A stretch of DNA of 64,000 nucleotides from Malus domestica (Eukaryota > Streptophyta > Magnoliopsida > Rosales > Rosaceae), in assembly GCF_042453785.1 (NCBI RefSeq), contig NC_091670.1, forward strand, positions 35,723,501 through 35,787,500, in the 5' to 3' direction. Below are positions 52,178 through 63,377 of the stretch, one piece after another. The notes under the pieces are model-generated. The model ran no database searches. It was not told where the DNA came from and saw only the letters and a program-made list of their open reading frames with translations. Position 1 is the stretch's first letter. Every line of letters begins with the position of its first letter. A program made the position numbers and the translations under genes.

Positions 52178-53400
52178 TACCAGGCAGATCTTTCTTTTTC
52201 TCTAGCTAACATTCAGAAACTATTCTTTATGACATTTTCTAAGCCCTATAACATTTTGAAAGGGAGCAAAAATAATAATTATCATTCTTAACTTGCATGC
52301 ACAAAGTTCATGGATTTTTATTTTTTATTTTTTTTGTTAAAAATAGTTCTCTACATTATAAGTAAGGAATCGTGATCTCACTTATAATTATTTAATATCG
52401 TCACATCTCTCAAGCTGTAAGGTTTATTTTTATTGTGATCCAGAAGTCATAACAACAGAAAACAGCTAGTTGTCCTTGTATAAAAAAAAAAAAAGAAAAA
52501 AAGAAAAAGAAAAAGAAGGTCTGAAAATGATATTGATGGTGTTCACAAAAGCTTGTATGTCATTCAAGTATAAGCACAACTCTAATGAATCATAAGAATT
52601 AAGAAACTTGACAGAATTAAGTACGAGAGTATATAAATATTTCTGTGGTTACACTGTGATGTTACGGTCACACATTAACTAAGCAAGAAACCTAAGTTGG
52701 AGATTCCCTTAATCATGAAACGACTTTTAACATCTCAAACCTTTGCCACTCAATCTTCATGCCTCTCAGCTAAGTTTTCATCATTTTTGGTTTGAATATT
52801 GAGATCTCAACTCAAATTCAATGATTTAGTAGATAAAAAAAAAAACAAATAATGACTAAATTTGTTCTCTGATTTGCTGGTTTAATTTGTTCTTGGTTTC
52901 TAGTGAGTGGTTTGTTAAAAGTGTTATTTGTTTGCTCATTGTTTGCAATCTGAGTTTCAATTTGTATCAGAGTGTTGTTTTGCATAAACCCTCCTTTGTT
53001 GGGGGTGATGGTTGTAACCAAAGATTATCTTTGGCCCCTAAATCTGTTTTCGCAACAAAATAAAGGCTATATGTAAACATTAGTTGATGATTTCATATGG
53101 TATGGTACAGTAAGAATTCGAAGTTTTGGTGTGAACATGTATTAGTTCGGCTTATCTTTTATATTTTTCGCCCTCTATTATTGTGTGGGACCTATAAATA
53201 CACCGTCGGTCTCATCAACCATCGTTTTGAACATTACTACATTAGGGTTTGTTGGCCATATATGACTTTGATTTTGTTGAAAGTTTTGGTTTTTATCAAT
53301 AGTATTATTTTTTTTCTTTCATGTAATTAGTTCCATGTCATGTGTGGGTTGTGAATCTAAACATGTAAAAATTTAAAATTACTATGGAACATATGTAAAT
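52178..53400. other. intergenic, no gene seen
   Basis: AT-rich DNA with an A-rich tract at 52481-52517. No supported frame on either strand. Confidence 0.5.
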
Positions 53401-53409
53401 ATATACTAA

Positions 53410-53555
53410 AGGTGTCACACTACGGTCTAGCGATATTCATTTTCACTTGTAAGTGAAAGGTTTTAAATTCGATTTTCGCCAAAGGTGAATTTGAATTAAA
53501 TTATTATGACTAGCCCATTTCCCCGTCCACTTCTGTAGATAATATATGTCATATA
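53410..53555 (+). repeat. tRNA-derived SINE-like copy 1
   Basis: CGGTCTAGCGATATTC (A-box-like) and AAATTCGATTTTCGCC (B-box-like) lie about 40 bases apart, followed by GAATTTGAATTAAATTATTATG and TGTAGATAATAT. The second copy at 54545 shares this order. Confidence 0.55.
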
Positions 53556-53557
53556 TA

Positions 53558-53559
53558 TT

Positions 53560-53592
<33 letters not shown>
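53558..53592. repeat. (TA)n microsatellite
   Basis: A run of TA dinucleotides at the 3' end of the SINE-like copy. Confidence 0.85.
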
Positions 53593-53593
<1 letters not shown>

Positions 53594-53917
53594 AGATTAA
53601 AGGTTTTGTTAGTATATACAGTAGAAAATGTGCAATACATTTCACGATAATTGTATTTAACTATTCTCTTATTCCATAATTCTTAGCAATAATATGACAT
53701 GCTACTTAATACTACAGTCTATATATTTTCCTCTTCACTTATAATTAAAAAAAAATAGATTTAAATATCGCAAGTTTATACTAATTTTTTCTCTACTCCT
53801 TAATATACATATTTTTTTTATTAATAAACTGATTTGACCTGATTTGAAAATGATGATTTGATTGGCTGTTGAGCTCCATGTTTTCTCCATTTCATATGAT
53901 AATTGGGAATAAAAGTA

Positions 53918-54064
53918 GGGATATGCTATCCACACACCTTATTTTACTTCTCGCACACATTTTGATAATTTCTATCATTTGATTTTTTCAATTCATCTGA
54001 TTCAACGCCCGAAAATTAAAAAGATGTGTGAGAATTAAAATGAAATGTGTGGATATCATACCCC
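53918..54064. mobile_element. small MITE (147 bp) with 8-bp target duplication
   Basis: GGGATATGCTATCCACACA at the left pairs with the inverted right end (GGGGTATGATATCCACACA). TAAAAGTA flanks it (53910-53917 and 54065-54072), fitting a hAT-type insertion. A solo half of a related element starts near 54706 (GTGTTATCTACACACACATTTTT). Confidence 0.75.
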
Positions 54065-54544
54065 TAAAAGTAGAACCATTTTCTACTTACATGAAACGAT
54101 AAAAATTTGCCATGCATCAGTGACTTTTGATGGATTCGACGGTGGCCAATGCTTGTTGTGAGTTAACAGTTTAGATAATTGTATAACATAGGACATCGTC
54201 AATGACTCAAATCATGGAACTTCAAATGAATAAGTGTCAAGGAAATTCCATGTCAGATCATGGCCTAAATGACACTTCTCATGATTACTCCATTAACAAA
54301 TTAAGAATCTAGTTGGATTAAGAGTATACAATAAGGTGGCTGGCACTACTTTCAATCTATTTAAGAAATAATTTTGCCGACGATCATTAGAGGCTTGGTG
54401 CCTTTTTTTTCATAATAGTGTCTTTACGATTGGTTCCCGACATTGCGTCTCAACTTCAAACCGTCCCACATCTTTCTAGTGTATATTATTAAAGTAGTGA
54501 TATCGTTTGTATTAGAAAATAGAGTTTATTTGTTATTCAGTACT

Positions 54545-54705
54545 ATAGTCTAGTGACATTCTTTTTCACTTGTAAGTGTGAGGCCTTCAGTTCGATTGTC
54601 ATCAAATAGGAATTTGAACTAAATTATTATGCTTAGCTCATTGTGAGGCTTTATCCATTCTTCCATCCCTTAGTGTAGATAATATCATATGTATTAACAA
54701 AATGT
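54545..54705 (+). repeat. tRNA-derived SINE-like copy 2
   Basis: TAGTCTAGTGACATTC and AGTTCGATTGTC serve as A- and B-box-like motifs. CACTTGTAAGTG, GAATTTGAACTAAATTATTATG and TGTAGATAATATC match copy 1 in order, and the copy ends in ATGTATTAACAAAA. Confidence 0.6.
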
Positions 54706-55433
54706 AGTGTTATCTACACACACATTTTTACTTCTCATGCATCCCTCTCAATTTTCGACTGTCGGATCCAATGAATTGAGGGTATTTTTACCATTTTGGT
54801 CCTTATTTGACATAGATTTTTCACTCAAGGACCAAAATAATTGACGATGGACAAACTCAAGGATCACTTCTATCGATTTCAAATCTTAGGAAAGTGAGGA
54901 GTTATGTCAATCTCTTAAGACCATTTTGGTTAAAATGCCTCAAGTTTAATGCTCATGTTCAATTAGGACTTAAGCCATTTGGATTGAGAATTGAGGGTTG
55001 GGCCTCTGGTTGTATGGATTAGGCTTGTGTTAATTATACCCTAAATTTAATTTAATATTAACGGCAACTACCGCTGCGTTTAAAAACAGGGAAAAAAAAA
55101 TACTCATGTTCAAGCCTAGTAAAACTCACGGCCCAAATTCTGGAGTATAACCCAAGTGTACAACAAAGTAGCCCAGATTGCAGCAGTTGGCCCTAAATAG
55201 CTTCTCTTTTGGTAGGAAAATTGAAGACAACGGAAAACTGGAAAAATACTACAAAGGTGGAAGATTATCAGCCACATACATCAAAGTGTTACGTTGCCAA
55301 AAGTTGCAATGAATGAGCTGTTTGTTGGGAAATTATTATTTTCATGGCTTCCTTCATTTCCAGTGGTTCCACATCCTAGTTTGCACTTTGCAGAGCTGGG
55401 AAAAGCAAGCTGCAAACAATACAGAAAGATCGG
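54706..55433. other. SDR upstream region
   Basis: Intergenic. No clear TATA box or repeat besides the MITE fragment at its start. Confidence 0.35.
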
Positions 55434-55466
55434 TTGGTCTCTTTCCGAATTGGTGGTTTGCCGAAG

Positions 55467-55743
55467 ATGTACAAATTGAGACCCCTGTTGTTTCTGAACC
55501 AGCAGTGCTCGTCCATGGCGGCGATGAAACCTGTGAGACTGATGCGGGTAATGAGCCAAAGGGCTTCACTTTCTTCTTCTGCTGGGAAATGGGAAGGTGG
55601 GGTTTCCATGGTGCAGGGTGCTTCCAGAGGAATTGGCCTGGAATTCGTGAGAGCCCTCTTTTTCTTTCCTCATTTGCTTTATTATACTATATGTGTTTAT
55701 ATAAATTTTCTGAGTTTTTTATATGTAGCAGACGCTCAATGTA

Positions 55744-55787
<44 letters not shown>

Positions 55788-57819
55788 ATATAATGCTGAT
55801 GGATTTGGCATATGGGTTGCTGTGTTTCATGCGGAGAGTATAGCCAGGTTCCGGTTTAACGGTTGGGAATTCAGTAAAACTAGAATATGTGATCTTTGTA
55901 ATGTTTACTGGCACATACATGATCCAAAATGTCATGTCCTGAGTAAATGATCTTCAGTTGCATTTGAAGATGCCCTGAAAAAACCGATAGAATTAAGGTT
56001 TGAAAAGGGAAAGATGGGAAAATTTTCGTCCATGCTTCAACGACAATTTGCCAATCTGAAAACTTTTCTGTGAGTGTTGTTTATGGCTATCACAATGGTG
56101 GAGTTGCATTCATCATTTGAAGATTGTTTTCGCATCTCGCAGAACCTTTGTTACTCTGCAGGATTTCCATGTAATTGATCGTCCCTAGACCTCTAGACGA
56201 TATCTGAGCTCTTGTAATTTGTGTAGACGCGTAACAAATTGAAATAGTCATATTATGCCAGAAACAATTCGGACGCACAATTTCTTGTGTGGGTTCTTAA
56301 AATGATACAGATCAACACGTATATAGGTATAGCTATATACTTCAAAGACTAACTAAGCTTTCAAGACTCAAGACAATGTTCGAATCATGACGCTTTTAGC
56401 TTTCTACTGCTTGAACAAATTAATAACACAAGATTTCCGTAACCATTTCTTCTTAATGATTTGGTTTTGAACTTTTGGTGTGTTAAGAGAGACTTGTGAA
56501 TTTTTCTGCCTCACAATGGTGACATGTTTCTTTTTCTGTCTTGTACAGGTTAAACAATTGTTGGAGAAGGAGAAAGGTCATGTTGTTGCTAGTTGCCGTA
56601 ATCCTGAGGGGGCAACTGGTCTTCATCATCTGAAAAGTAAATTTGGCGAACGCCTTAGTGTTCTACAATTGGATGTGACCAATGAAAGCACCATAGAGGT
56701 TAACATTGTCTGGTTTTCTGCAATTTCACTTTGTTCTCTTGCTCCATTCTGAGGCAAAAGTAACCGTAGAAGTTAGATCATTTCGCCCTTTCCTTTTTCC
56801 GGTAACACTTTGGTGAATGAAGTTTAGCTTTTAGTCATGGATGAGTTAAAATATCATAATTTGTGGTACACTTCCCGTCTGTTGATGGAAAAAAATTACG
56901 TTCTAAAGCTCTAAAGGTTTGTTTATTTATGCATTTCAGCAATCTGCAAAGTCTATCGGCAAAAGATATGGTTCTTTAAACCTTCTAATCAATGCATCTG
57001 GGATTCTTTCAATACCTCAAGTATTACAACCAGGTATGCACATTAGTGAGGGATGCATCGACATTTGATTGTCTAATCACGATCTAAACCTACAATATTT
57101 TGCTCACAAGTTATATCATTTGTTGCCAACGCCGGACTGTCATTTCTATTGTTTTACTTCCAGTACAGAAACGACGTTGAGGAAAGTAGAGAAGTCATCG
57201 TTGATGCTTGCTTACGAGGTTAATGCTGTAGGTCCTGTTTTAGTGATCAAGGTATCCTCACTCTAAGCCTCGTCTTTCGAACTTGACTTGGTTTTTGAAT
57301 CAAATGTTTATGGAGAATCTTTGATTTGTGCAAGCAGCATATGTGGCCTCTCTTGAAGGATGGAGGCGGCTCTGGAACTGACAGGGATGTTGCAGTTGTG
57401 GCCAACTTGAGCGCCAGGGTGGGATCTATAGGGGATAATCGCCTTGGGGGTTGGCATTCTTATCGAGCTTCAAAAACTGCACTTAATCAACGTATGATTT
57501 CTTCCCTGAGGTCTCTTAACATCACATAATTCCCCTACTAGTTTTCGATAGCAACTTAGTCATTCCTCGTATTGTTGTTGCAGTGACGAGAAATATATCG
57601 GTGGAATTTGCACGGAGGAAGGATCCGATTACATGCATTTTATTGCACCCAGGTACGGTGGACACAGATCTCTCCAAGCCATTTCAGAGAAATGTTCCTG
57701 AAAACAAACTTTTCACAACAGAATTCTCAGTACAGAAGCTCTTAAGCATCATTCTCAATGCAAAAAGCCACGATAACGGCAAGTTTTTCGCCTGGGATGG
57801 CCAGGAAATTCCGTGGTGA
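55467..57819 (+). CDS. short-chain dehydrogenase/reductase (C-factor-like), probably organelle-targeted
   Basis: Exons 55467-55646, 56549-56698, 56940-57033, 57169-57251, 57338-57491 and 57584-57819 join in frame to 298 residues. The Rossmann nucleotide-binding loop is GASRGIG, split from VKQLLEKE by intron 1. LINASG stands where SDRs usually have NNAG, with Ser for the usual Gly-adjacent residue pattern. The catalytic motif is YRASK, with Ser in VANLSARVGS upstream. Then come HPGTVDT and a C-terminal FFAWDGQEIPW. The Ser/Arg-rich first 50 residues lack acidic residues and look like a plastid or mitochondrial transit peptide. An in-frame ATG at 55434 could add 11 residues. It resembles Arabidopsis At4g20760 (from memory). 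The substrate is unknown. A (GT)n tract lies in intron 1 (55753-55785). Confidence 0.88.
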
Positions 57820-58653
57820 CCGTTGAATTATTTCGATATAGGAAGGATGGATAAGTTATTATTGAGTTGAAATATGTAAGCCTTCAATTGATATCAGAAT
57901 CACAAACATATGTGCCTTTATTGTTTGACCTAAAGTTAATATTTGAACCAAAATCATCGTATGGTTGAAACTATTACAAAATCTTATGGGTTTACAGCTA
58001 CTATACTTTCGAGACGAGCTAAATTCTGTCTCAGACGAACTGTGTCCGTACATATGAAGAGAGTTTAGTCCGCTACGAGATCAGGCATCCTGCAGGCATG
58101 AATTTCCTCGTTTCCTCCCCCGTCCCTTGAATTGGGGCTGCCCTTTTGTAAGTTGTATTCTTGTTGATAAAAAAGGAAACCCGTACTTAGTCTGCAGCAC
58201 TAGAACAACGGAACCTACGCTCTCTTTCCTTGTCTGATTCAAGGGATATCCCTGCTGTTGAGTTATTATGCTTTCATGTCTACAACATAGCACATCCGAT
58301 TCTTGCATAGCCGGCAAACCCCTCCCTTTCACTTGTTCAAACCTTCCAGGGCTAACGAGGCTCTTGAGAGAAGGATGCCGCGGCATTCAACCTGATGATG
58401 TCAAATTTCACGCAGCAAAATTAGAGGGTAGAATGTTCATAGAAATTGTAAACAGACTCATTATAAAAAAGCTACAGCTTGACAGACCTTCTGTTTTATA
58501 GTTCCCGAGCTTCCACAAGGAGAATACCATATGATTCCATGAAGAAGCACCAAGGCATGCCCCTGTAGAAGTATTTTGACTTTGGGCTAGGCATGATAGA
58601 AAGATTTTCTGTTACTTGCTACTTCAACTTCATCATCAACCACAATGAAATTA
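57820..58653. other. convergent 3' region between SDR and PPR genes
   Basis: The two genes end tail to tail, 834 bases apart. The space should hold both 3' UTRs, so antisense overlap of transcripts is possible. No other gene is supported. Confidence 0.4.
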
Positions 58654-60993
58654 TCACCCGCCATAACCAGTTCGGTCTCCCTTGTTGTATTCAATCCAGC
58701 TATAACCTGGGTCCTTAACAACCTGTGTATCACTCATTTTATCTCTCACTTCCCTTGCCTCGTCCCATCTTCCTAAAGAAGAATAAATATTGCCGAGAAG
58801 CACATAAGGGGCTGAATTATGTGGGGTCAAGCGGAAGAGTTCATCTGCTGCCCTTTTAGCTAAGCGCACATTAGCATAAACCCTGCAAGAGCTAAGCAAA
58901 ACCTCCCATATAACTGGATCATCTTTATATGGCATCTCATCTATTAGGACTTCTGCTTCATGGAAACGACCAGCACGGCCTAGAGCATCAATAATGCACG
59001 TATAATGATCCAAAACAGGCACCACTCTATGTTCTTGTTCCATTGAATTGAATATGTCAATGCCTTCATCGACCAATCCGGCATGGCTACAAGCAGTCAA
59101 AACAGCAACAAAAGTTATACCATCAGGTTTTTCACCCAATTCAATCATGTCCCTGTAAAGCAGAACGGCCTCATCTCCACGTCCATTTTGTGCATACCCA
59201 TGTATCATTTCATTCCAAGTAACAGTATTTTTGCTAGGCATCGTATCAAAAAAGTTTCGGGCCTCATCCACATCACCACATTTGCAATACATATCAATGA
59301 GAGCACTTCCTACAAAGACATCATTCATATATCCATCCTTTGTCATCTGAGCATGAACCTGTTTCCCTTGAAACGAAGAAGAGAGCTTTGCACAACAACT
59401 CAGTACAGTAGCATAAGTGAATTGGGTAGGAAGGATCTCATCTTCCCGCATATGCTTAAAGAAAGTGAAAGCTTCCTTATCTTGAGAATTGAGTGAAAGG
59501 CCTGCCAACATAGAGTTCCAACAAACAATATCTAATTCAAGCATACTATGAAATATATGCTTTGCCATTTCTGTCTTACCACACTTTGAATACATGCCAA
59601 TAAGTCCACTTGCAACATATATATCTGTATGAAAGGCTGCCTTTTGGGAGGCAGCATGAACCTCTTTTCCAGCCTCCAGAAGCCCCATTGCGGCACAGGA
59701 GCTGAGGGCAATTGCCAAAGTTGTTCGATCAGGTTGTACATTTTGGAACTGCATTTCCCTGAACAGCTTTATCGCCTCCTCATGATCACCAGTCTGGAAA
59801 TATCCAGAGAGAATGGCATTCCATGAACTCACATTTGGACATGAAATGTTATCAAACATTTTGCGTCCACTTTTTATATCACCAGACTTGACACATGCTG
59901 CAAGCAAGTGTATATAAGTAACCTCATCTGGTTCAAAACAGCAAGATCGCATCCTTTGCAGATATTCTATAGCTTTCTGACTCTGGTGTATCTGGCCATA
60001 CCCGGCTATCATGACATTCCAAGAAACATTACTAACTTCAGGTAAACTAGCAAAAACCTTCTCGGCACTATTCATATCCGCATTCTTTGCGTACAGATCG
60101 AGCAATGAATTGTTCACATGAAGGTCTCCCTCAAATCCAAGTTTAATTGTAAGCCCATGTATTTGTTGTCCGCTCACATTACATGGAATCCCATCATTCT
60201 GATCACCAACACCAAACTCGCCACCTCCTCCTTTGGCACAAACACCCAAGATGCTCGACAATGAGATGGAATCAATACGAACCCCTTTCCTGCACATCAT
60301 TCTAAACATTTCGACAGCCTCCATGACTCTGTCCGTCTGCGCTAACCCTCCCATCATAGCTGTAAAAGTAACCTCATTAGGCTCATCCATGTCAGAAAAA
60401 ACCTGAACCGCGTCCCTAATAAGTCCACATTTTGCATACATGGAGAGTAAAGCATTGGCAACATAGATATTCTCCTCAAGACCAATTTTGATAACAAGAC
60501 CATGACATCTCCTACCATGCTCCACATCCAACAACGCTCCGCACGCACTAAACACACTCGCCAACGTGAACCGGGTAGGCATGAATTCCTCCAAAATCAT
60601 TGTATCGTAAACCCCCAATGCCGTTTCTTCTTGCCCATGTCGAACCAAGGCACTAATCAGAGTATTCCACGAAACAGTGTTTCGCTCCGGCATTCTCAAA
60701 AACAACTCCTGAGCATCCCCTAAACTCCCAAATTTAGAGCAACCAGCCAATATGGCATTCCAAGAGTAGACGTCTGGGTGCGGCATTTTATCAAACACTC
60801 TGTGTGCGTACTCGATATTGCCGCACTTCGAGTACAACTCGACGAGGCGGTTGGAGAGGAAAGTATTCGAAAAGAGGCCGTTGCGGCGTAGTAGAAAAGC
60901 GTGAATAAGCTTGCCAGACAAAAGGGATTTCTTGTCTATGCAATTCTGCAGGAGATTTGATAAATATGTTGCTCTGCCTTCCATGCTTTTCAA
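58654..60993 (-). CDS. PLS-class pentatricopeptide repeat protein, E subgroup
   Basis: A single-exon 779-residue protein made almost wholly of tandem P, L and S repeats from about residue 40 to 685, with typical cores such as NALLSMYAKCGLIRDAVQVF, SWNTLISALVRHG and ALIDMYCKCGDVDEARNFF. The E motif follows (WEVLLSSCRVYANVRLAKRA, then YVLLGNIYSSLGRWDEA) and ends shortly after PGYSWIEY, without a DYW domain. PLS-E proteins act in mitochondria or chloroplasts, mostly as site-recognition factors for C-to-U RNA editing, with the deaminase supplied in trans (family knowledge). It looks like Arabidopsis At4g20770 (from memory). ATGs at 60993 and 60984 are both possible starts; the usual targeting peptide is short or absent. 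Confidence 0.93.
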   Translation of the reverse strand: MKSMEGRATYLSNLLQNCIDKKSLLSGKLIHAFLLRRNGLFSNTFLSNRLVELYSKCGNIEYAHRVFDKMPHPDVYSWNAILAGCSKFGSLGDAQELFLRMPERNTVSWNTLISALVRHGQEETALGVYDTMILEEFMPTRFTLASVFSACGALLDVEHGRRCHGLVIKIGLEENIYVANALLSMYAKCGLIRDAVQVFSDMDEPNEVTFTAMMGGLAQTDRVMEAVEMFRMMCRKGVRIDSISLSSILGVCAKGGGGEFGVGDQNDGIPCNVSGQQIHGLTIKLGFEGDLHVNNSLLDLYAKNADMNSAEKVFASLPEVSNVSWNVMIAGYGQIHQSQKAIEYLQRMRSCCFEPDEVTYIHLLAACVKSGDIKSGRKMFDNISCPNVSSWNAILSGYFQTGDHEEAIKLFREMQFQNVQPDRTTLAIALSSCAAMGLLEAGKEVHAASQKAAFHTDIYVASGLIGMYSKCGKTEMAKHIFHSMLELDIVCWNSMLAGLSLNSQDKEAFTFFKHMREDEILPTQFTYATVLSCCAKLSSSFQGKQVHAQMTKDGYMNDVFVGSALIDMYCKCGDVDEARNFFDTMPSKNTVTWNEMIHGYAQNGRGDEAVLLYRDMIELGEKPDGITFVAVLTACSHAGLVDEGIDIFNSMEQEHRVVPVLDHYTCIIDALGRAGRFHEAEVLIDEMPYKDDPVIWEVLLSSCRVYANVRLAKRAADELFRLTPHNSAPYVLLGNIYSSLGRWDEAREVRDKMSDTQVVKDPGYSWIEYNKGDRTGYGG

Positions 60994-61417
60994 AGCTTTT
61001 TTTTATTTTTATTTTTTATTTTATTTTTATTTTTATTTTTTTATGATGAACTAATGCTTTTCAAAGCTTAGAGACGTTGAAACTATTCCGTGTGTTCGGA
61101 TGAGAGATTTTTAGTGTGCCGTGAATACGGGTCGATACACATATATTTTTAAGATTAATATTGTTTATAATATGTTTTTATACCATATTTGTATATCGGT
61201 GTTATCTGATGAGGACAACCATATTGTTTGAAAAATTTATAAAACCCAAGAAAAAGAATGAAAAAAACTCCTCGTATACCACAATTATCATTTAATTAAC
61301 TAATTTTTCTTAATTATTAGTATAAAAACGTGGTACAAAAATATGATATAAATAACACTACTCTATTTTTAACGCTTTCAGTAATTAGTAACTAGCGTAT
61401 CAAATCGTGTTCTCGAC
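60994..61417. promoter_or_regulatory. shared upstream region of divergent PPR and methyltransferase genes
   Basis: The two genes are divergent with 667 bases between the PPR ATG and the 61661 ATG. An A/T-rich run (61002-61045, ATTTTTATTTTT-like) lies next to the PPR start. No clear TATA box can be assigned to either. Confidence 0.4.
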
Positions 61418-61660
61418 ATGATCGTGCCACGTCACAGAAGCTTAAGAATTGCCACGCAGGAACAAGTTATCCAGCTGGCATTTTTTCATCGTCATCGTCC
61501 AGATCATAGGTTTTCAAACTTTTTCATGCAGCATCACTCCATTTTATGCTCCCAGCTACTTTCAAAAGACTTCATCTTTGCCGCCGTGCGACGTTGTTTT
61601 GCCAAGGAACCGTTTAAAGCACCCAACAGCCGCCGAAACGGAACGGAAACTCGAGTATCA

Positions 61661-63377
61661 ATGGAGAAAGGTGGGTTAGACTCCGCCGGCCGAGAATTCA
61701 AGAACGCAGAGGAGATGTGGAGGGAGCAGGTCGGGGACGACCACAGCAAGAAGACCGAGTGGTACCGCCAAGGCGTTGGCTACTGGGAAGTAAGTGCTTT
61801 GGTCAACCTTCTCTGTTTTGGTTTCCGCTTTTTGGTTCAGTCATTTCGTCGAGCAGGTTGTGGGCATCGGGAAAGTGTGTGATGTTTTTGGTGTGTTTCG
61901 TTGTAAAGGGTGTGGAGGCGTCGACCAATGGAGTGTTGGGAGGATATGCGCAGGTGAATGAGCCTGACATAATGGGCAGTGAAGCTTTTCTTAAGCAGCT
62001 TCTCTCTGAGCGTTTTCCCGACGCTGCAAATGGCCAACGTCACCTTGTTGTTCTTGGTACACAAAATCTATCTTTCTCTATGTTTTTCTTTGTTTGAGTT
62101 GCTTTAAATTATCGTATTTGTTGAATTTAGATTAAATAATTTCACTTTTGTTCATCAAAAAATGCAAATTTGAGAAAGGTTGCAATCCAAATTTTGGCTC
62201 TATCGGTTTATGGTTTTAAAATCAGGCAAGTTCTTACCAGTATCTAAATTTCTGCAGATTGTGGTTCTGGCATTGGCAGAGTCTCCAAAAATCTTCTCAT
62301 AAGATACTTCAATGAGGTGAGTTCAGTTTCGGGACAGCACCTCCCTCTTCTACCGCCATCTTTCGATATTCACTTTCTGTGAATTTCTTTTGATGTTACT
62401 GTATAAAGTTGAGGTCTTTGTGTGAACTTGTATTTCATGGTGTATGTTGTCCCTGTCAATCCCGAATTGTAGAAGCATATTCAGGTAAGTTCCAAATGGT
62501 TTAATTTAATGTGAAGTGCATCCAAATCCAAAGGCACATGCTTGCATATGTTGAACATGTATGCTAGACTATATCACGAGACCTCAAAAATACGTGTTGG
62601 TTCTTACCTTTCTAGCTTTCGGTTTTATTTATTAGATGATAAGTGATAACTGATTTAGCTTTTCTTCATTTCTGAGCTTGAGTCAGGATATCTATAGCTT
62701 TGTTATGTTTTCATGTTTTGGATTTTCAGTCAAACTGAGTTATTGTTTTTGTGTTACATGGAACAAACCAGTGCCACTAAAACTTGATAGAGCTTATTAT
62801 CCTTCGTAACCTTTGCACGTTTGTTCTCTTTGATTGTTTATTTCTGTTTTCTTGAAAACCCAGGTTGATCTTCTTGAGCCCGTATCTCATTTCTTGGAAA
62901 CTGCTCGTGAAAGTTTGGCTCCTGAAAATCATATGATCTCTGATACGCACAAAGCTACTAACTTTTTCTGTGTGCCTCTTCAGGTAATATACTCAAATTC
63001 AATACATTACCAGAAACATTGGATGGTCTCGACACTTACAACCTGCTATTTTTTTCTTTGTTCCTGTTTAGATGGTGAACTATATCTCCCATATTAGTTA
63101 CACAATGGTTTGCTAGGTTATTTTTATTTTATTTTTTAAACACCTGCCATGCAATTTTGTCAATCCGGGGCACTCATTAAGCGTTTTCCTTTCTTAACTT
63201 TTTCTAAACATCAGTCTCTTAACCTCGTTGACTCTTTTGGAAACCTCATGAACATTTTCTTGCTTCCATTTTTAGGAATTCACACCAGAAGCAGGGAGGT
63301 ACGACATTATATGGGTTCAATGGTGTATTGGTCATCTGACAGATGATGACTTTGTCTCATTCTTTAAACGGGCAAAG
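61661..63377 (+). CDS. alpha-N-terminal protein methyltransferase (NTMT1/METTL11A type), partial
   Basis: Five exons lie in the window: 61661-61789, 61909-62056, 62258-62316, 62864-62983 and 63276-63377. They give 186 codons, and the rest lies beyond 64000. Exon 1 has WYRQGVGYWE and exon 2 VEASTNGVLGGY, hallmarks of the Methyltransf_PK family. DCGSGIGR (exon 3) is the SAM-binding motif I. FFCVPLQEFTP and IIWVQWCIGHLTDDDF (exons 4-5) form the conserved core. These enzymes methylate the alpha-amino group of proteins starting X-Pro-Lys after Met removal (family knowledge). The Arabidopsis counterpart is At5g44450 (from memory). The frame stays open upstream to an ATG at 61418, adding 81 Arg/Ser/Phe-rich residues that could be an organellar presequence. 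Confidence 0.9.

Noticed and set aside
59083..60723. Plus-strand frames inside the PPR gene
   Set aside because: They are shadows of the minus-strand PPR coding sequence, which has clear repeat periodicity.
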